Shown here: positions 34,168 through 47,600 of the stretch, one piece after another
Layout of the letters: each line of letters opens with the position of its first letter
How positions within the stretch are numbered: the first letter of the stretch is position 1
NCBI GenBank assembly: GCA_019454045.1
Contig: SKCR01047723.1
Location: 52,799 to 116,798, forward strand
Reading direction: 5' to 3'
DNA: 64,000 nucleotides
Source: Zanthoxylum bungeanum
Lineage: Eukaryota > Streptophyta > Magnoliopsida > Sapindales > Rutaceae
Made by a program: the position numbers and the translations under genes
The notes under the pieces: generated by a model
What the model was told of the DNA's origin: nothing
Seen by the model: only the letters and a program-made list of their open reading frames with translations
Database searches by the model: none

Positions 34168-36181
34168 TGTTGGGTTTTCTAGGTCAAACCAAGATCAAAT
34201 AAGAAAATGAAATGTGCGAATACATCAAAGTAAAGTAGCGGAAATACTCACTTTGATCGGCTTTTGCGATGCGAAGAACACAAAAAAATTCCTGCCATGA
34301 AGCTCTCGGCCATGCCCTTTCTTTCTGCTCCATGTATTGTTCTTCAAGCTCCAAGCCTTGAGAATGATGATTCCATGCACATGAATGGGTTTCCCTATCA
34401 CCTTTGTAAGACCCATTTGAGTGCTAACTCTTGCGATTTTGCAACAAAATCATGAAGGAGTGAAGCCTAGCTTCACGCCCAAGAGGGAAAAATGGCATAT
34501 GTTCACGCCAACCATGGATGAAGAGGAAGACCAATTTTCGGCCATGATGAAGAAGAAAAGGAGAGAGTATTGTGTTTGGTAATTTTTGTTTCTAAAACAA
34601 TTGCCAAGTCTCTCACCAAAGTCAAAACACTTCTTGTATATGCTTTCCAAAAGCAATTTGGAGGGAAAAGAGCATTAATTGCTCTCAACCACCTCCATCA
34701 CCAAAAAGGTGACATGACACACATCATAAAAAGTGGATGTGACATGTGAGTGACTTACGATGTGATTTGTGGCCGCACATGATTCAAAATCGGAGTGGCC
34801 TCGCAAACACATTGCGGGCTCGGGTTCGTTAATTCCTAATTAACGAATTTTCTGTTGCGACGTAATTAAATCAAATTTAATTAAATAATTATGCCTAGCA
34901 AAATTACTATTCACATCGCTAGCGAATTAATTCTAAATCAATTCGTTAGCCCGAATTAAAATCCAATTTTAATTCCGCATCGAAATCTAATTTCGTATAA
35001 TATATCAAATATATTACTTTATCGATTAATTCCAAATTAATCATTCTCTCTCTTCAAATAGAATTTTATCCCAGATAAAATCTCCGTAATTAATCCTAGA
35101 TTAATTTTCTCTCTCTTATAATTAATCCCAGATTAATTATGTCTGAGTCATACGTCATCGATGAATCTTCGGGAAGCGACCCACGAGATCCCCGGATATG
35201 TTGGCAGTAAATCTGGTTGTCGGACTATCCGAACACGTACGTACCTAATACTACGTTTTTACCGATTTACAAGACATGGTTGCCTTCTAGCAAAGCATCG
35301 TGCCTACCCAATTCTCCAGAAATATTATTAAAGGAATATGTAATCTATATCAGGCATAATATATGTCGTATTGCGTATTGCCATCCAGTATCAGATGTCA
35401 CGTGCTAGGCCTGGGGCTGGAATTGTGTCTACCCCGTACGAAGCACATATCGGATCTCTGGTAACTAGACTCTATAATCGGATAAACATGACCTAGTCAT
35501 ATTATCTCGATAGCTGCAGCATACAAGAGTACCAGTTCCTTATCCTACGTGACCATCATCTCCATATGACTGAAGTGATACTTCCATCTTGACATCACAC
35601 CCAATACACTACGATTCTCAATATACCCAGAAGAGGCGTACACATAACCTGCTAAAGCCTTGGACGACCAAAACCAAAGTATATTTATTGTCGCAAGTAT
35701 TAGCGATGCAAGTCTCAGTTTAAGACTAAATACACCTACCCTGATTCGGACTTCCATAGACACATAGTCATACTACCAATAGAATTCTGAGGGGTCTATC
35801 CAGAGCGAAGCTGTTTCCGTACCATCGGTAAAGATAACCTCATGTTACACTTGCATGAGTATCCAATACCCAAATATATGAGAACTATGTCGTTATGCTC
35901 CCACAACGCGCACAAGTGTAATACTAGTCCATTCCGCATTATCGATGTCCAATCTCGATAATACTATGACTATGGATGTTTTCATGATTAAACCTTTGTG
36001 GATTAATACTGTCTCATATCTTATTAATCTGGAACTAATCATATGGACTTTTATCATTTATATATCCCGGTAATCTAATTACAAATGATAAAAGAACAAT
36101 TTCCTTTGTCACATAGTTAATTTGTACAACAACACCATGTTCTGTACAAATAGTGATGCTATAGGTCATAATTGTCCAATA
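34168..36181 (-). repeat. 3' LTR of Copia C (2014 bp)
   Basis: On the minus strand begins TATTGGACAATTATGACC and ends CTAGAAAACCCAACA. The serial hairpin series lies at 34825-35139. Homologous to 42159-44195 with clear divergence (scattered substitutions and small indels), so the insertion is older than that of A'. Confidence 0.9.
34825..35139 (-). repeat. Serial short-hairpin array in LTR (Copia C 3')
   Basis: Plus-strand order: TTCGTTAATT-CCT-AATTAACGAA at 34825-34847 (perfect, where A has a G-T pair), GAATTAAAAT-CC-AATTTTAATTC near 34954, CGATTAATT-CCA-AATTAATC, ATTTTATC-CCA-GATAAAAT at 35063-35081, AATTAATC-CTA-GATTAATT, AATTAATC-CCA-GATTAATT. Same series as in the other family-A LTRs. 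Confidence 0.76.
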
Positions 36182-36195
36182 ACCTCCCACTTGGC
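36182..36195 (-). promoter_or_regulatory. Polypurine tract of Copia C
   Basis: The minus strand reads GCCAAGTGGGAGGT directly before the 3' LTR, equivalent to 4468-4483 and 17345-17358. Confidence 0.7.
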
Positions 36196-36419
36196 CTATA
36201 GCCAATCACTCAAGTGTTCTACACTTGAACTATGTACGGTTCGCTCAAAATTCTGCTGAGAAACTGGTTTCGTCAGCGGATTTGCAAGGTAATCATCTGA
36301 TGCGATTTATTCGATCATCACATTGCCACGATTTATTATCCGATGAATCAGATGAAATAATTGAAATATATACTTGGATCATTGATGAGACCATTAATTC
36401 TTTAGCCTGTGTTGTAGCC

Positions 36420-37800
36420 TAGCTCAGCTGCTAACAGAACTACTCCTAATCCAATTAGGATTATAAATATCGAAAGTGCTTCTATTGCTACCTCAGCTGC
36501 AGCAATATTCCGCTTTTGTTGTTTATTCAGCAACAGTATCTTGCTTGGAATATTTCCAACTCACTGTTCCGTAATTCAAACTATATAGTACCTTCATTAC
36601 GACTTATAGTCGTTTTTATCGGTTTGGAAACTTGCAGCAATGAACCCAGTCATTTCAAGTTTTCCTCCTCCATAGTTCAAGAAAGCATCCTTAGTTCATC
36701 TAAGATACTTAAGGATGTTCTTAACATCAATCCAGTGATTATCACTTGGATTGGCCTGATTGTGACTCCATATGCTCAAAGCATATGAGACACCAGGTCG
36801 CGTACATATCTTTCAATGTACGAGTTCTCGGGGAGTGCCAGCAACATTTATATCTATCCCAGTAGATCTTTATTCCTAGAATAAAGGTTGTCTCTTCCAA
36901 GTATTCTATGGAGAATTTTCATAAAAGCCAAGCTTTCACCGATTATATTATGGGAATATCATTTCCAAGAAATGATATATCATCATTATTTAGGACAATC
37001 ATTGTCAGTGCGCTCCCACTCACCTCCTTATATACACAAGAATTATTTTCAATTTGAATTAAATCATATACCATTATTATTACATCAAAACGATAGTTCC
37101 AAGAACGCAATTCTTGCTTCAATCCATAAATGGATCGAATTTAACTTGCAAACCTTGTTTGCTTGTTTTGGTACGATAAAACCGTCAGGATGTTGTAAAC
37201 ATCCTCCAAAAGGTTTCCGTTTAAGGAAAGTGATTTTGACGTTCAGCTGCCACATTTCATAAATGAAACATGCAGCATTAGCAAGCATTATCTAAATGGA
37301 TTTAACCATGGCAATGAGTAAAAGTTTTCGTCGTAATCGACACAATGTTGATAACGATACCTTCTTCACTACAAGCCTAGCTTAGTACGTTGGTATGTTG
37401 CCATCCATATATGTCTTCCTTGAAGACTTATTTAGTACCAATAGGCACAATGCCTTCCCATACATCAACCAGTGTCTAAACTTGGTTGGTATACATGGAA
37501 TCCATTTCGGACATCATGACACTTTGCCATAATAGGGAGTCGATACCTTGTATCACTTCCTCATACATAGTCGGTTTGTCTTCCTCAATAAGATTGACAT
37601 CTTCATGAGGTGAGATCAGAAACCCATACCTCCCAGGTTGTTTTCTGACTCTCTCCAACTTACGCGGTTCTTGTGTATTTGAAGATTGTGGTACAGTTTC
37701 ATCCCTGATGAACTGTTTGTGTTCCATTAAGGAATCGGTACCTGGAACAGTATTACTCTGATTTTCATCGAGTTTTACTTTCCTCCCACTTACCACTACA
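36420..37800 (-). pseudogene. Copia C reverse transcriptase / RNase H remnant
   Basis: Minus-strand pieces: 37796-37476 (linker and RT start, SEMDSMYTNQV), 37288-37085 (YEMWQLNVKITFLKRKPFGG, QHPDGFIVPKQANKVCK), and RNase H traces near 36700 and 36540. The segment near 37410-37440 carries the same 2-nt deletion relative to A' as element A. Non-functional. Confidence 0.8.
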
Positions 37801-37989
37801 TATAGGTATTCCTCTTAGGAAAACCGCATGGCGAGTAACAATTACATTGTTCTCTTGTGAGTTGTATAAGTACTATACTTTGGTTACCCTAGGATAACCT
37901 ACAAATTAGGCACTTATCCGATTTGGGTTCTAGTTTGGTATTATCCAAACATATGCCTAGCATACCCAAATCTTCAGAAATGAGAAAAC

Positions 37990-38720
37990 CCGGTTTCTTT
38001 CCTGTTCATAGCTAATATGAAATCTGTCCAACAGATTTTTCATGGAACCTTATTCAAAATAATTTTTGCACTAATTAATGTGTATCCCTTGAAGGAAAAA
38101 GATAGCTCAGAGCGACTCATAATTAACCTTATCATGTCCAACAAAATTCGGTTTCTCTGTTCGGACACACCATCAAATTGAGGTGTTCCGAGAGGAGTCC
38201 TTTATGAAAGAATACTATACTCTTTCAAATATTCGAGAAACTTATTACTTAAGTATTTCCATCATGGTCTAACCGTGATAGATTTATACTTTAGCCAATC
38301 TATCTGGTCTACTTCGAGTTGAAACTCTTTGAATTTATCAAAAGTTTCGGATTTATGTTTCACAAGAAACACATAACCATAACGCGATGCTACATCCGTA
38401 AAGGTTACGAAGTGTTCATATCCACCTCTAGCCTAGCTAGACATGGTCCCACTTACGTCACTATGAACAAGGGCTAACAGATCGGTGGCATTTGTACTTT
38501 TACCAAGTAAAAGGTGTTTTAGGCATTTTTCCCAATAAACTAGATTCATAGACATTCATTTGATTAGAATCAAATCTGTCCTAGTACCCACTCTTCGAAA
38601 GTGTGGATATACGAGTCTTGTTTATGTGTCCCAGACAACAATGCCACAAATAAGTCTCATCTGATTAATTCAGTTTGAGCTATTTGTTTGTCATGTTATA
38701 CGTTTGAGATTCATTTATAT
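37990..38720 (-). pseudogene. Copia C integrase remnant
   Basis: Minus-strand similarity to 14650-15400, including the region of the RNRTLLDM helix near 38130-38160 and the pre-integrase WHC...GHI block near 38610-38650. Frames are broken throughout. Confidence 0.7.
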
Positions 38721-39059
38721 TCAAAATATAAATATTGTCATTCACATCTAATGTGTGTTTATCTCAATATCATCTTTATAAAATAAAACACTTTAGTGTT
38801 CTAGAATATAATGGTATACCCGCAACGAGTTATACTCTGATATAGAGATAATATTTCTAGTCAAACTAGTTACATTATAACAGTTTCCTAATTTAAGTAC
38901 ATACCCAAAAGGTAGTTCCTAAACTTAGGTTTCTACGGTTAAAACAATGACTCTTGTCTCATTTCCAACTCATAGGTAAATCTCAACTGAAGACAGTCTC
39001 CTACTAATCAGCAGATTATGCACATCAGTACATATTTATGTACCACATCTAGTATCAAA

Positions 39060-39830
39060 ATCCAATTTTGAAACAATAGTGAACATGTTATGACAAAACA
39101 TATTTGAAGTCGGAGCCTTGCCCTACCGTCACTTCCTTCATGTCTGCCTTGTCCATACGACAGTCACGCTTTCAGTGACCCCATTTGCCACAGTTTAGGC
39201 AGACATCTTGGGATATTTCCTTTGTCTTCCGAGAAGACTGTGATGATTTTGCCTTTGCCCCTTTAGAAACTCTAGCTCTGCCTCATTGAGCATAGCCATC
39301 AACTCTCCACGAGTTTACTCTTGGTTCACAATGAACCTGCCCCAGCTTTCGAGTAGAGACTATAAGATCAAATCTTTGGTAGTCTCGGCCACGTAGGTAA
39401 TACCCAGCTAACCTAGTTGATCGATGTCAGCAATCATCTGCAACACCTAGTGCTCGACAGATGTACCCTCTAACATACGTGAGCGAAAAGAGCTTCTTTT
39501 GCAATTCATACTTCTAAGATCTAAGGATAGATCTATGAAGATCCTTCAATTTCAATATCATACTATAATGATCTAATGCTTAGTTCTGACGAAGAAATTA
39601 AGGAGTCTTTGCGGTAAGTATAACAGATTGAGCACTAAAGTTATCATCACATGAATCTTCCAAAGATCATGTTCTACTATTTGCTCAACTCCGGGCTTAG
39701 GCTCGAGATGTTTCTCTATCAAATAGAATAACTTCTCAGTTCCCAGGACTATCCTGAGGTTTTATTCCCAATCTGAAAATTGGAGCCGTTTAAAGACATT
39801 TTCTCCCAGGGTAATGCTCTAAACGATAAT
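39060..39830 (-). pseudogene. Copia C gag / protease remnant
   Basis: The zinc knuckle is readable on the minus strand near 39210-39150 (CLNCGKWGH, a stop, then RDCRMD). The gag body extends to about 39830 with many stops. Protease remnants lie just below 39060. Confidence 0.7.
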
Positions 39831-42144
39831 CTTTCAGTTGTCTTGATTGCTATAGTCCAACTATCCAATCAACGATTTCGGGTACTATTGAATATAATTA
39901 TTACTATAGTCTAACTATATAATTAACTATAATTTGATTGGTTAAATTCAAATATATTGATTACTATAATCCAATTATATAATCAACTATAATTTGAAGT
40001 AGTTTGAATACAGTCCAACTGTTTAATTTAAAACAACAATTAAATATTAGTCCAACTAATATATTTATTAATTAATGACGAAAAATTGAAATGAGCGCGT
40101 ATTGGCAAGTATCTAAACGAAATTGCAAATTTAATATTTGCCTCCCACTATTTTTCGGCGAGCCTCTAACCCTCTGTTGAGTACTCGGGAAACCTTGTTT
40201 CCTAGTGGGCTAGGATCCCGTTAAATAACACAAAACCTTGACTTTGGCCAACAAGCTGTATGATATTTAACTAGGTAGATCTCTAAGATCAATTGGATCT
40301 CATCCAATTCCTAGATCCAGTAGGTGGACATCTAAATCCGAAACATATATCCAATATATGCCAATATATCCAATATATTCCCTAACCTTTTTCCTCTGAA
40401 TCAACTAAGCCTTGGCTTTGGCACAACAAACTTAATGATTCCAGTTAAGCGGTACCCATTGACCTTGGAAAGCTTCGTAATCGATGTCGATGGACAAGAA
40501 GTGATCTTGAATTTGGCCAACAAATCACAACTTGGACAAGACATGCGATATGGAACAAAGCCTTCATGATTCAAACACATCCGCGATGGACAAAGGTCTT
40601 GACTTTGGCCAACAAACCAGTGCCAATCTTGGATCTTGAGAATGAATCATTCAATGGAAGGAAAAAAGCTTAATATTTTTTGAAGGTTTTTCGCGTAATT
40701 GGCAACCAATTAATTATCTTTGATTAGGTCTCATTATACACCCTTAAACATGCATTCTAAAAGCATAATAAGGCGCGGTAAATAAATTAATAATGATATG
40801 CGGATGGATATTTAAACAACTTGTTCCTAGAACAAATCTCTCCATTTCCTCTCTCCCGCTAGCACAAATCTTACTTCTACCCAATTACATAACACTTCTA
40901 AAGAAACCTCATTTACATTGAGGGGAATAGGTGAGAAGAGAAATACAAATAATCAAGAGGTAATAGGCTAGACACGCAGGTCCAATTTAATACATTCTAA
41001 ATTTATTACAACAATTTCCAAAATTGCCCTCACCCATCTAATATCCATCTGATATACATTATTTATACATCACATCCATGTATTCACACAAAGCATGTTA
41101 TCAATCAATCTAATCCAATTAATTAATCTGAAATTAATGACCATCTAATGTTCAAACAACGATTTGATTTGCGCGAGTCAATATCGTTTAAGAATAAGTA
41201 CTCAAAGTACGAATTCTTGAATTATATCAAACTACAACATTAAATCCAATTTAATTTGTATTCAATACTAATTCTTTATTTAATTCCAAATTAAAAAATT
41301 ACACTTTATTAATGAGCCTTTGCGACTTAGATTCTAAATCTAATCATTACGAGTCTCAAAGCCCAATTAACATCCAATGTCAATTTAATTAAAGTCCAAT
41401 GGGCTTTCAATTAATTTATAAGGCATGGACTTTCGCAACCAAAGCCCAATAAGGAATCACCCTTTGCCAAAAATCAATTTATGCCCATTAGGCCCAATTA
41501 AAATATTAAAGGCCCATTTAATCATATTTGGACTTTATGGAAATGATTTTTGGCCCAATTGGATCCAACCAATTAACCTAAACCAAACTTGGCCCAACCG
41601 AACCCATTAAGCCCAAATACAACTTTATTAGCCCAATTCCAAATTTAGCCCAACTAGTTAAATTCTAAAATTCCAAATTTCATAATTCAATTAACTAAAG
41701 TGTATAGCCATAATTAATTAGTCAAATTAACACTTCCAAAATATAAATTTACACTAATTAATCATGCTTATTATCATCAACACATGTCCAACATTATTGA
41801 ATCAAAAAATCATCTCATTACATGCTATGAAGCTCACGGCAATTAGAGGGATTTTAAATCCGATTTCGATTTTAATCCAATTAAATCCTAAATTAATTTA
41901 TCCCAAGTCTTTCAACTCATCCAATGATCAAAAAATAAAAATCACCATGACTTTAGGGCACTTCAAACTTTCGGCCAAGCCAAAAATTGGGGAAAAAAAT
42001 AATCCAATTCAATTTTCATCAAATTGATCATGCATAACTCTAAGTTATCATCATTCAAACATACTCAATCAAACAATTTCAACAAATCATGCTCAAATCA
42101 ATTTTACCCAAATTTTACCCTAAATCAATTTCATGCTTAATCAA
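39831..42144 (-). other. Untranslated leader of Copia C
   Basis: Reversed counterpart of 11336-13425. It holds four copies of the motif seen on the plus strand as CTTGACTTTGGCCAA, near 40238, 40410, 40505 and 40597. The 61- and 87-codon frames at 41425 and 41764 are AT-rich chance ORFs. Confidence 0.6.
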
Positions 42145-42157
42145 GGCTCTGATACCA
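42145..42157 (-). promoter_or_regulatory. Primer binding site of Copia C
   Basis: The minus strand reads TGGTATCAGAGCC one base after the 5' LTR, the canonical plant Copia site for initiator Met tRNA. Confidence 0.88.
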
Positions 42158-42158
42158 T

Positions 42159-44195
42159 TGTTGGGTTTTCTAGGTCAAACCAAGATCAATTAAGCAAATG
42201 AAATGTGCGAATACATCAAAGTAAATTAGCGGAAATACTCACTTTGATCGGCTTTTGCGATGTGAAGAACACAAAAAAATTCCTTCCATGAAGCTCTCTG
42301 CCATGCCCTTTCTTTGTGCTCCATGTGTTGTTCTTCAAGCTCCAAGCCTTGAGAATGACGATTCCATGCTCATTAATGGGTTTCCCTATCACCTTTGTAA
42401 GACCCTTTTGAGTACTAGCTCTTGAGATTTTGCAACAAAATCATGAAGGAGTGAAGCCTAGCTTCACGCCCAAGAGAGAAAAATAGCCTATGTTCACGCC
42501 AACCATGGATGAAGAGGAAGGCCAATTTTCGGCCATTATGAAGAAGAAAAGGAGAGAGTATTGTGTTTGGTAATTTTTGTTTCTAAGACAATTACCAAGT
42601 CTCTCATTAAAGTCAAAACACTTTTGGTATATGCTTTCCAAAAGTAATTTGGAGGGAAAAGAGCATTAATTGCTCTCAACCACCTCCATCACCAAAAATG
42701 TGACATGAAACACATCACAAAAGTGGATGTGACATGTGAATGACTTACGATGTGACATGTGAGTGACTTGCGATGTGATTTGTGGCCGTACATGATTCAA
42801 AATCGGAGTGGCCTCGCAAACACATTCCGGGCTCAGGTTCGTTAATTCCTAATTAACGAATTTTCCGTTGCGACGTAATTAAATCAAATTTAATTAAATA
42901 ATTATGCATAGCAAAATTACTATTCACATCGCTAGCGAATTAATTCTAAATCAATTCGTTAGCCCGAATTAAAATCCAATTTTAATTCTGCGTCAAAATC
43001 TAATTTCGTATAATATATCAAATATATTATTTTATCGATTAATTCCAAATTAATCGTTCTCTCTCTTCAAATAGAATTTTATCCCAGATAAAATCTCTGT
43101 AATTAATCCTAGATTAATTTTCTCTCTCTTATAATTAATCCCAGATTAATTATGTCTGAGTCATACGTCATCGGTGAATCTTCGGGAAGCGACCCATGAG
43201 ATCCCCGGATATGTTGGCAGTAAATCCGGTCGTCAGACTATCCGAACACGTACGTACCTAGTACTACATTTTTACCGGTTTATAAGACATGGTTGGCTTC
43301 TAGCAAAGCACCGTGCCTACCCAATTCTCCAATAATATTCTTAAAGGAATATGTAATCTATATCAGGCGTAGTATACGTCGTATTATGTATTGTGATCCA
43401 GTATCGGATGTCACGTGCTAAGCCTGGGGCTGGAATTGTGTCTGTCCCGTACGAAGCACATATCAGATCTCTAATAACTAGTCTCTATAATCGGATAAAC
43501 ATGACCTAGTCATATTATCCTGATAGCTGCAGCATACAAGAGTACCAGTTCCTTATCCTACGTGACCATCATCTCCATATGACTGAAGTGGTACTTCCAT
43601 CTTGACATCACACCCAATACACTACGATTCTCAATATACCCAGAAGAGGCGTACACAGAACCTGTTAAAGCCTTGGACGACCAAAACCAAAGTATATTGA
43701 TTGTCGCAAGTATTAGCGATGCAAGTCTCAGGTTAAGACCAAATACACCTACCCTGATTCGGACTTCCATAGACACATAGTCATACTACCAATGGAATTC
43801 CGAAGGGGTCTATCCAAAGCGAAGCTGTTTCTGTACCATCAGTAAACACAACCTCCTATTACACTTGCATGAGTATCCAATACCCAAATATATGAGAACT
43901 ATGTCGTTATTCTCCCACAACGCACACAAGTGCAATACTAGTCTATTCCGCATTATCGATGTCCAATCTCGATAACACTACGACTATGGATGTTTTAATG
44001 ATTAAACCTTAGTGGATTAATATTGTCTCATATCTTATTAATCAAGAACTAATCATATGGACTTTTATCATTTATATATATCGGTAATCTAATTACAAAT
44101 GATAAAAGAGCAATTTCCTTTGTCACATAGTTAATTTGTACAACAACACCATGTTCTGTACAAATAGTGATGCTATGGGTCATTATTGTCCAACA
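42159..44195 (-). repeat. 5' LTR of Copia C (2037 bp)
   Basis: On the minus strand starts TGTTGGACAATAATGACC and ends ACCTAGAAAACCCAACA. Hairpin series at 42838-43152. A small local duplication around GTGACATGTGA(A/G)TGACTT (42728-42770) is absent from the 3' LTR. Confidence 0.92.
42838..43152 (-). repeat. Serial short-hairpin array in LTR (Copia C 5')
   Basis: Same ordered inverted repeats as 34825-35139, including TTCGTTAATT-CCT-AATTAACGAA at 42838-42860 and ATTTTATC-CCA-GATAAAAT at 43076-43094. Confidence 0.76.
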
Positions 44196-45497
44196 ATTTT
44201 CTAAACTCTTCTTCTACTGTCTAGGACATTGGGGACAATATGTCATTTAGGTTTGGGGGAGGAGAATAGTTAAATTTTATCTTATTTTTATTGTTTTATT
44301 TTAAGTCAAAAATTTTCGAAAGAGCCAAAAAAAATTGAAAATTTTTACAAAAACCAAAAAAATATTTTGTATTTTTGTGTTTTTATTTGATTAATCAGGT
44401 GAAATTGGTGAGAGATAGCTGTGTAAGGAATTTTCATTCCTGATACATATCTCAACCTATTTCGGAACAAGTTAATTTTTGTTTATTTCCTTTTAAATTA
44501 TTTAATTTGTGAATTCTCCATAATACTGAATAAAATGAATCTTCATATGCTCAGTTGATAGGTATTATCAGCATACATGGTAACATACAAACATGAGCTG
44601 TAATTGAAAAGTTTGTAATATTCAGTGCTCTAGTTTAATTGGAGGAAGCATCTATAAAAAACGATGGAGTAAAAAAAATAAAAAATGTCTGAGATCCGAG
44701 TTATTAAGTCTGTAAGGGTGTTTGAACACTTAGTTCCCTAAAACCAACTGGTTTGGGAGTCACTGGCCCAAAGCTCGTTACATGGATCAAAGATGTTGCA
44801 ATATATATATATATATATATATCTGAAGTCTGAGTAATTAAGTCCGTATGGGTATCTTAACACCTAGTGCCCGAAAACCAACTGGTTTGGGAGTCACTGG
44901 CCCAAAGCTCGCTACATAGATGGAAGATATTGTATATAAATTAAAAAATCAAAAATAAAAAAAATAAAAAAAATAAAAAATAAAAATTATTCAATTGCTT
45001 AAAAAAAGGTGTGAATTCTGATAAAACTTTAGGACAAAAATATTACTTTCTTCTCAACTGCACTTGTGACTATTGTGGGAAAAAATGAGTTGATTAATAT
45101 TTTGTTGGCTATGTATATGAAGAATGGTAAAAAAATAATCGGAGAATTCACTTATTCGGTAATTTAGAAAGAAATAAAACAATTATTGACTTGGATTAGA
45201 AGTTTCATCTATTTAGTCACTAACTTCTTTATTCTTTTTTCTCTTGTTTTTTTGCTTTTGTGTGCATTAGTTTTATTATCTTTTTACTTTTGTAAAACAT
45301 TTGTGGGTATCGTTGCTGTAAGCCATCACGAGACTACAACTCGTCCACTGGGGACACCTAGGGGTTTAAAGGCTTGTTGCATACGCTAAATGCAACTGTG
45401 ATCCCTACGAAAGTGGATTAGTTTAATTTTAATTGTTTCTTGTATTTTAATTTTTTTGTTTTACTCGAGGACTAGCAAAATGTTAGGTTTGGGGGTG
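44196..45497 (+). other. 3' non-coding part of Gypsy G body 1
   Basis: Resumes G after Copia C. A GGACATTGGGGACAATATG / TTTAGGTTTGGGGGAGG segment at 44230-44266 is typical of the region after pol in Athila-like elements. Two copies of a roughly 130-bp block (TTAAGTC...AACTGGTTTGGGAGTCACTG) lie at 44687-44935, separated by an (AT)11 run at 44801-44822. Part of the rest matches 51690-52077 of body 2. It ends with the polypurine tract TAGGTTTGGGGGTG before LTR 2. Confidence 0.65.
44801..44822. repeat. (AT)11 microsatellite
   Basis: Uninterrupted AT dinucleotides between the two 130-bp blocks of the G 3' region. Confidence 0.9.
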
Positions 45498-47468
45498 TGA
45501 TGAGCGGAAAATATATCAATATTCACCGCCCCTTTTACTTAATATTTTGTTTAGTTTCTCAGGTTTGATGAACGTTTTGATGTGTTTTAGTTTATTTTAC
45601 AGATAAAATAATATTGGGACTCAATGAAATCATTTAGGATGAAATTTGGGCATAACGTTTTACGCCGATATCGGATTGAGCTGATTCAAGTTTCAGATTA
45701 AATAAGACTCAAAGAGCTACAACGTTTAAGAACAAAATAACTTCGAATTATAAATATTTCATGACCGAAATTGTTATGTATAATTATTAAAGTCATTTTC
45801 AAAGCAAAACAAAAATAAATAAATAAATAAATAAAAATAGTCAAACAACCACCAAACATGATAGCAATTAATAATAGATTTGGTGGAGCAATTAATAATG
45901 GATTTGGTGGAGCAATTAGTGGAGCAATTAATAATGGATCTGGTGGATGATTTGATGGAGGCAAAATTTTTCCTATAAATACCAAGTCATTTCAATTGTA
46001 AATTCATACCTTCTTCTATGTAATTCCTTAAGAATACTAAGAAGATTGTATCTTGTTTGTTTATTTACAGCTTTCAGTATTTAATTTCAGCTTTCACACT
46101 TTCTTTTCTTTACTTTTCAGTCTTTACTTTCTGCAATTGACTTTTACGCATAGTACTTTTCTTTCTTTAATTTTCAGTTTTTACATTTCAGTAATGAAGA
46201 GGTAACTCCCCCTTGCTGGGGTAAGATGTAAAGCTTTTATTACTAATATTTAGATTAATCTCCCTTAAATATAATATATAACTAGTTAAAACCTGACTTA
46301 ATGAGGATACCGCCTGATTAGTCGGTTGGTAAATATTGAAATTGGTTTTAACCTGATTAAATGGATACCGCCTGATTGGTCGGTTGGTAATTAATTATTA
46401 ATTTGACTTAATCTGGATACCGCCTATATGGCTGGTTGGTAATTATCATGCAAAGTTAATATAATATATTAAGGTAGATATCTAAAATAGAAGTAATAAA
46501 AGTGGATCATTTTACCTCAGCATTTTCTTTTATTTTACTTTTACTTTATTTACTTTTCAGCAATTTACTTTCAGCATTTTCTTTTCAGCTATTTACTTTC
46601 AGCATTTACTTTTCAGCATTAAATTTTAAGTATTTTACTTTTCAGTATTTTACTTTCCGTCATTTACTTTTCAGTATTTAATTTCTAGCAATTTACTTTA
46701 TGTCTTTTATTTTATTTAAGTTTTTACTACCCGTAAATATGTGTCGTAACTAAGTCAGTTATCGGGGGTTATGATGAAGTCCAATATCATCGGTTTATAA
46801 GGGGTTATTTTATGGTTTGGGTAATATAAAGGTTTATTTATTGAGCCTTAGTCCTAATACTTTTTATTAACTGGCCATTAATAAAATTGAACTGGTAAAC
46901 TTAAAATGAACTTGGAAAAGAGATTTTAGGTTAAAGACCTTAGACTCAAAAGCTCACGATCTTCCTTGAGGATAGATAACACTTTAATAGATTTCCTTAC
47001 AGGATAGGAATATACCTATCGGGCGGGGGTAGCCATAATTGGAACTTAATCTTTATGAATTCAGATAACTTGGTTAACATAGGAATATAATTAATTGGGT
47101 TATATTGGGTATTTGTATTTGACCATCGGAAAAGGCTTTTACATAATTTCGTGTTCCAGGTTAATAAACCAATATATTACAAAAACGTAAAATAACCACT
47201 TCATGTTTTAAAAAGATATTGGAAGGATTCACAATCATTGATAGTTTTATAAATTTGAATTTTCTTCAATCTACTTTCAATCAATTTTATTTACTTGTTT
47301 TAAGTTTTAAAGTCACCACCCAATCAAACAATCAATCCATTAGATACTTGTAAATATTTAAATTCATAAATTGATAACAAAAGGTTTTAAGTCCTCATGG
47401 GATCGATACTTTTATACTACTTGAACGATACGTGTGCTTGCGTTATACGCGTGTGATTACGCCGGTCA
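45498..47468 (+). repeat. G LTR 2 (1971 bp), shared by bodies 1 and 2
   Basis: Starts TGATGAGCGGAAAAT right after a polypurine tract and ends ACGCCGGTCA six bases before an Asp-type primer site. Its two sides show it is both the 3' LTR of body 1 and the 5' LTR of body 2. Same internal minisatellites as LTR 1, with different copy numbers, and an (AAAT)n run near 45809-45836. Confidence 0.9.
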
Positions 47469-47474
47469 AGTTTT

Positions 47475-47492
47475 TGGCGTCGTTGCCGGGGA
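47475..47492 (+). promoter_or_regulatory. Primer binding site of G body 2 (Asp tRNA type)
   Basis: TGGCGTCGTTGCCGGGGA, with one C-to-T change relative to the complement of tRNA-Asp. Confidence 0.8.
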
Positions 47493-47600
47493 CTTATTTA
47501 TCTTTCACTATTAGTTTTGGGGTTGGATACTTTACTTGTATCTAATTTCTTTTTACTTATTGTTTTTTGTTTTCTTGTGTTTTAGGTTCTCAGACACTAC

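Larger units (their letters stand above)
34168..44195 (-). mobile_element. Copia element C (family A), minus strand, 10.0 kb
   Basis: Complete but decayed family-A element inserted in body 1 of Gypsy G, read right to left: 5' LTR 44195-42159, primer site 42157-42145, leader and coding remnants 42144-36196, polypurine tract, 3' LTR 36181-34168. Flanks are GTTTT and ATTTT (probable 5-bp duplication, one change). Removing it joins the two halves of G body 1. It resembles A more than A', and shares with A a 2-nt RT deletion. Confidence 0.92.
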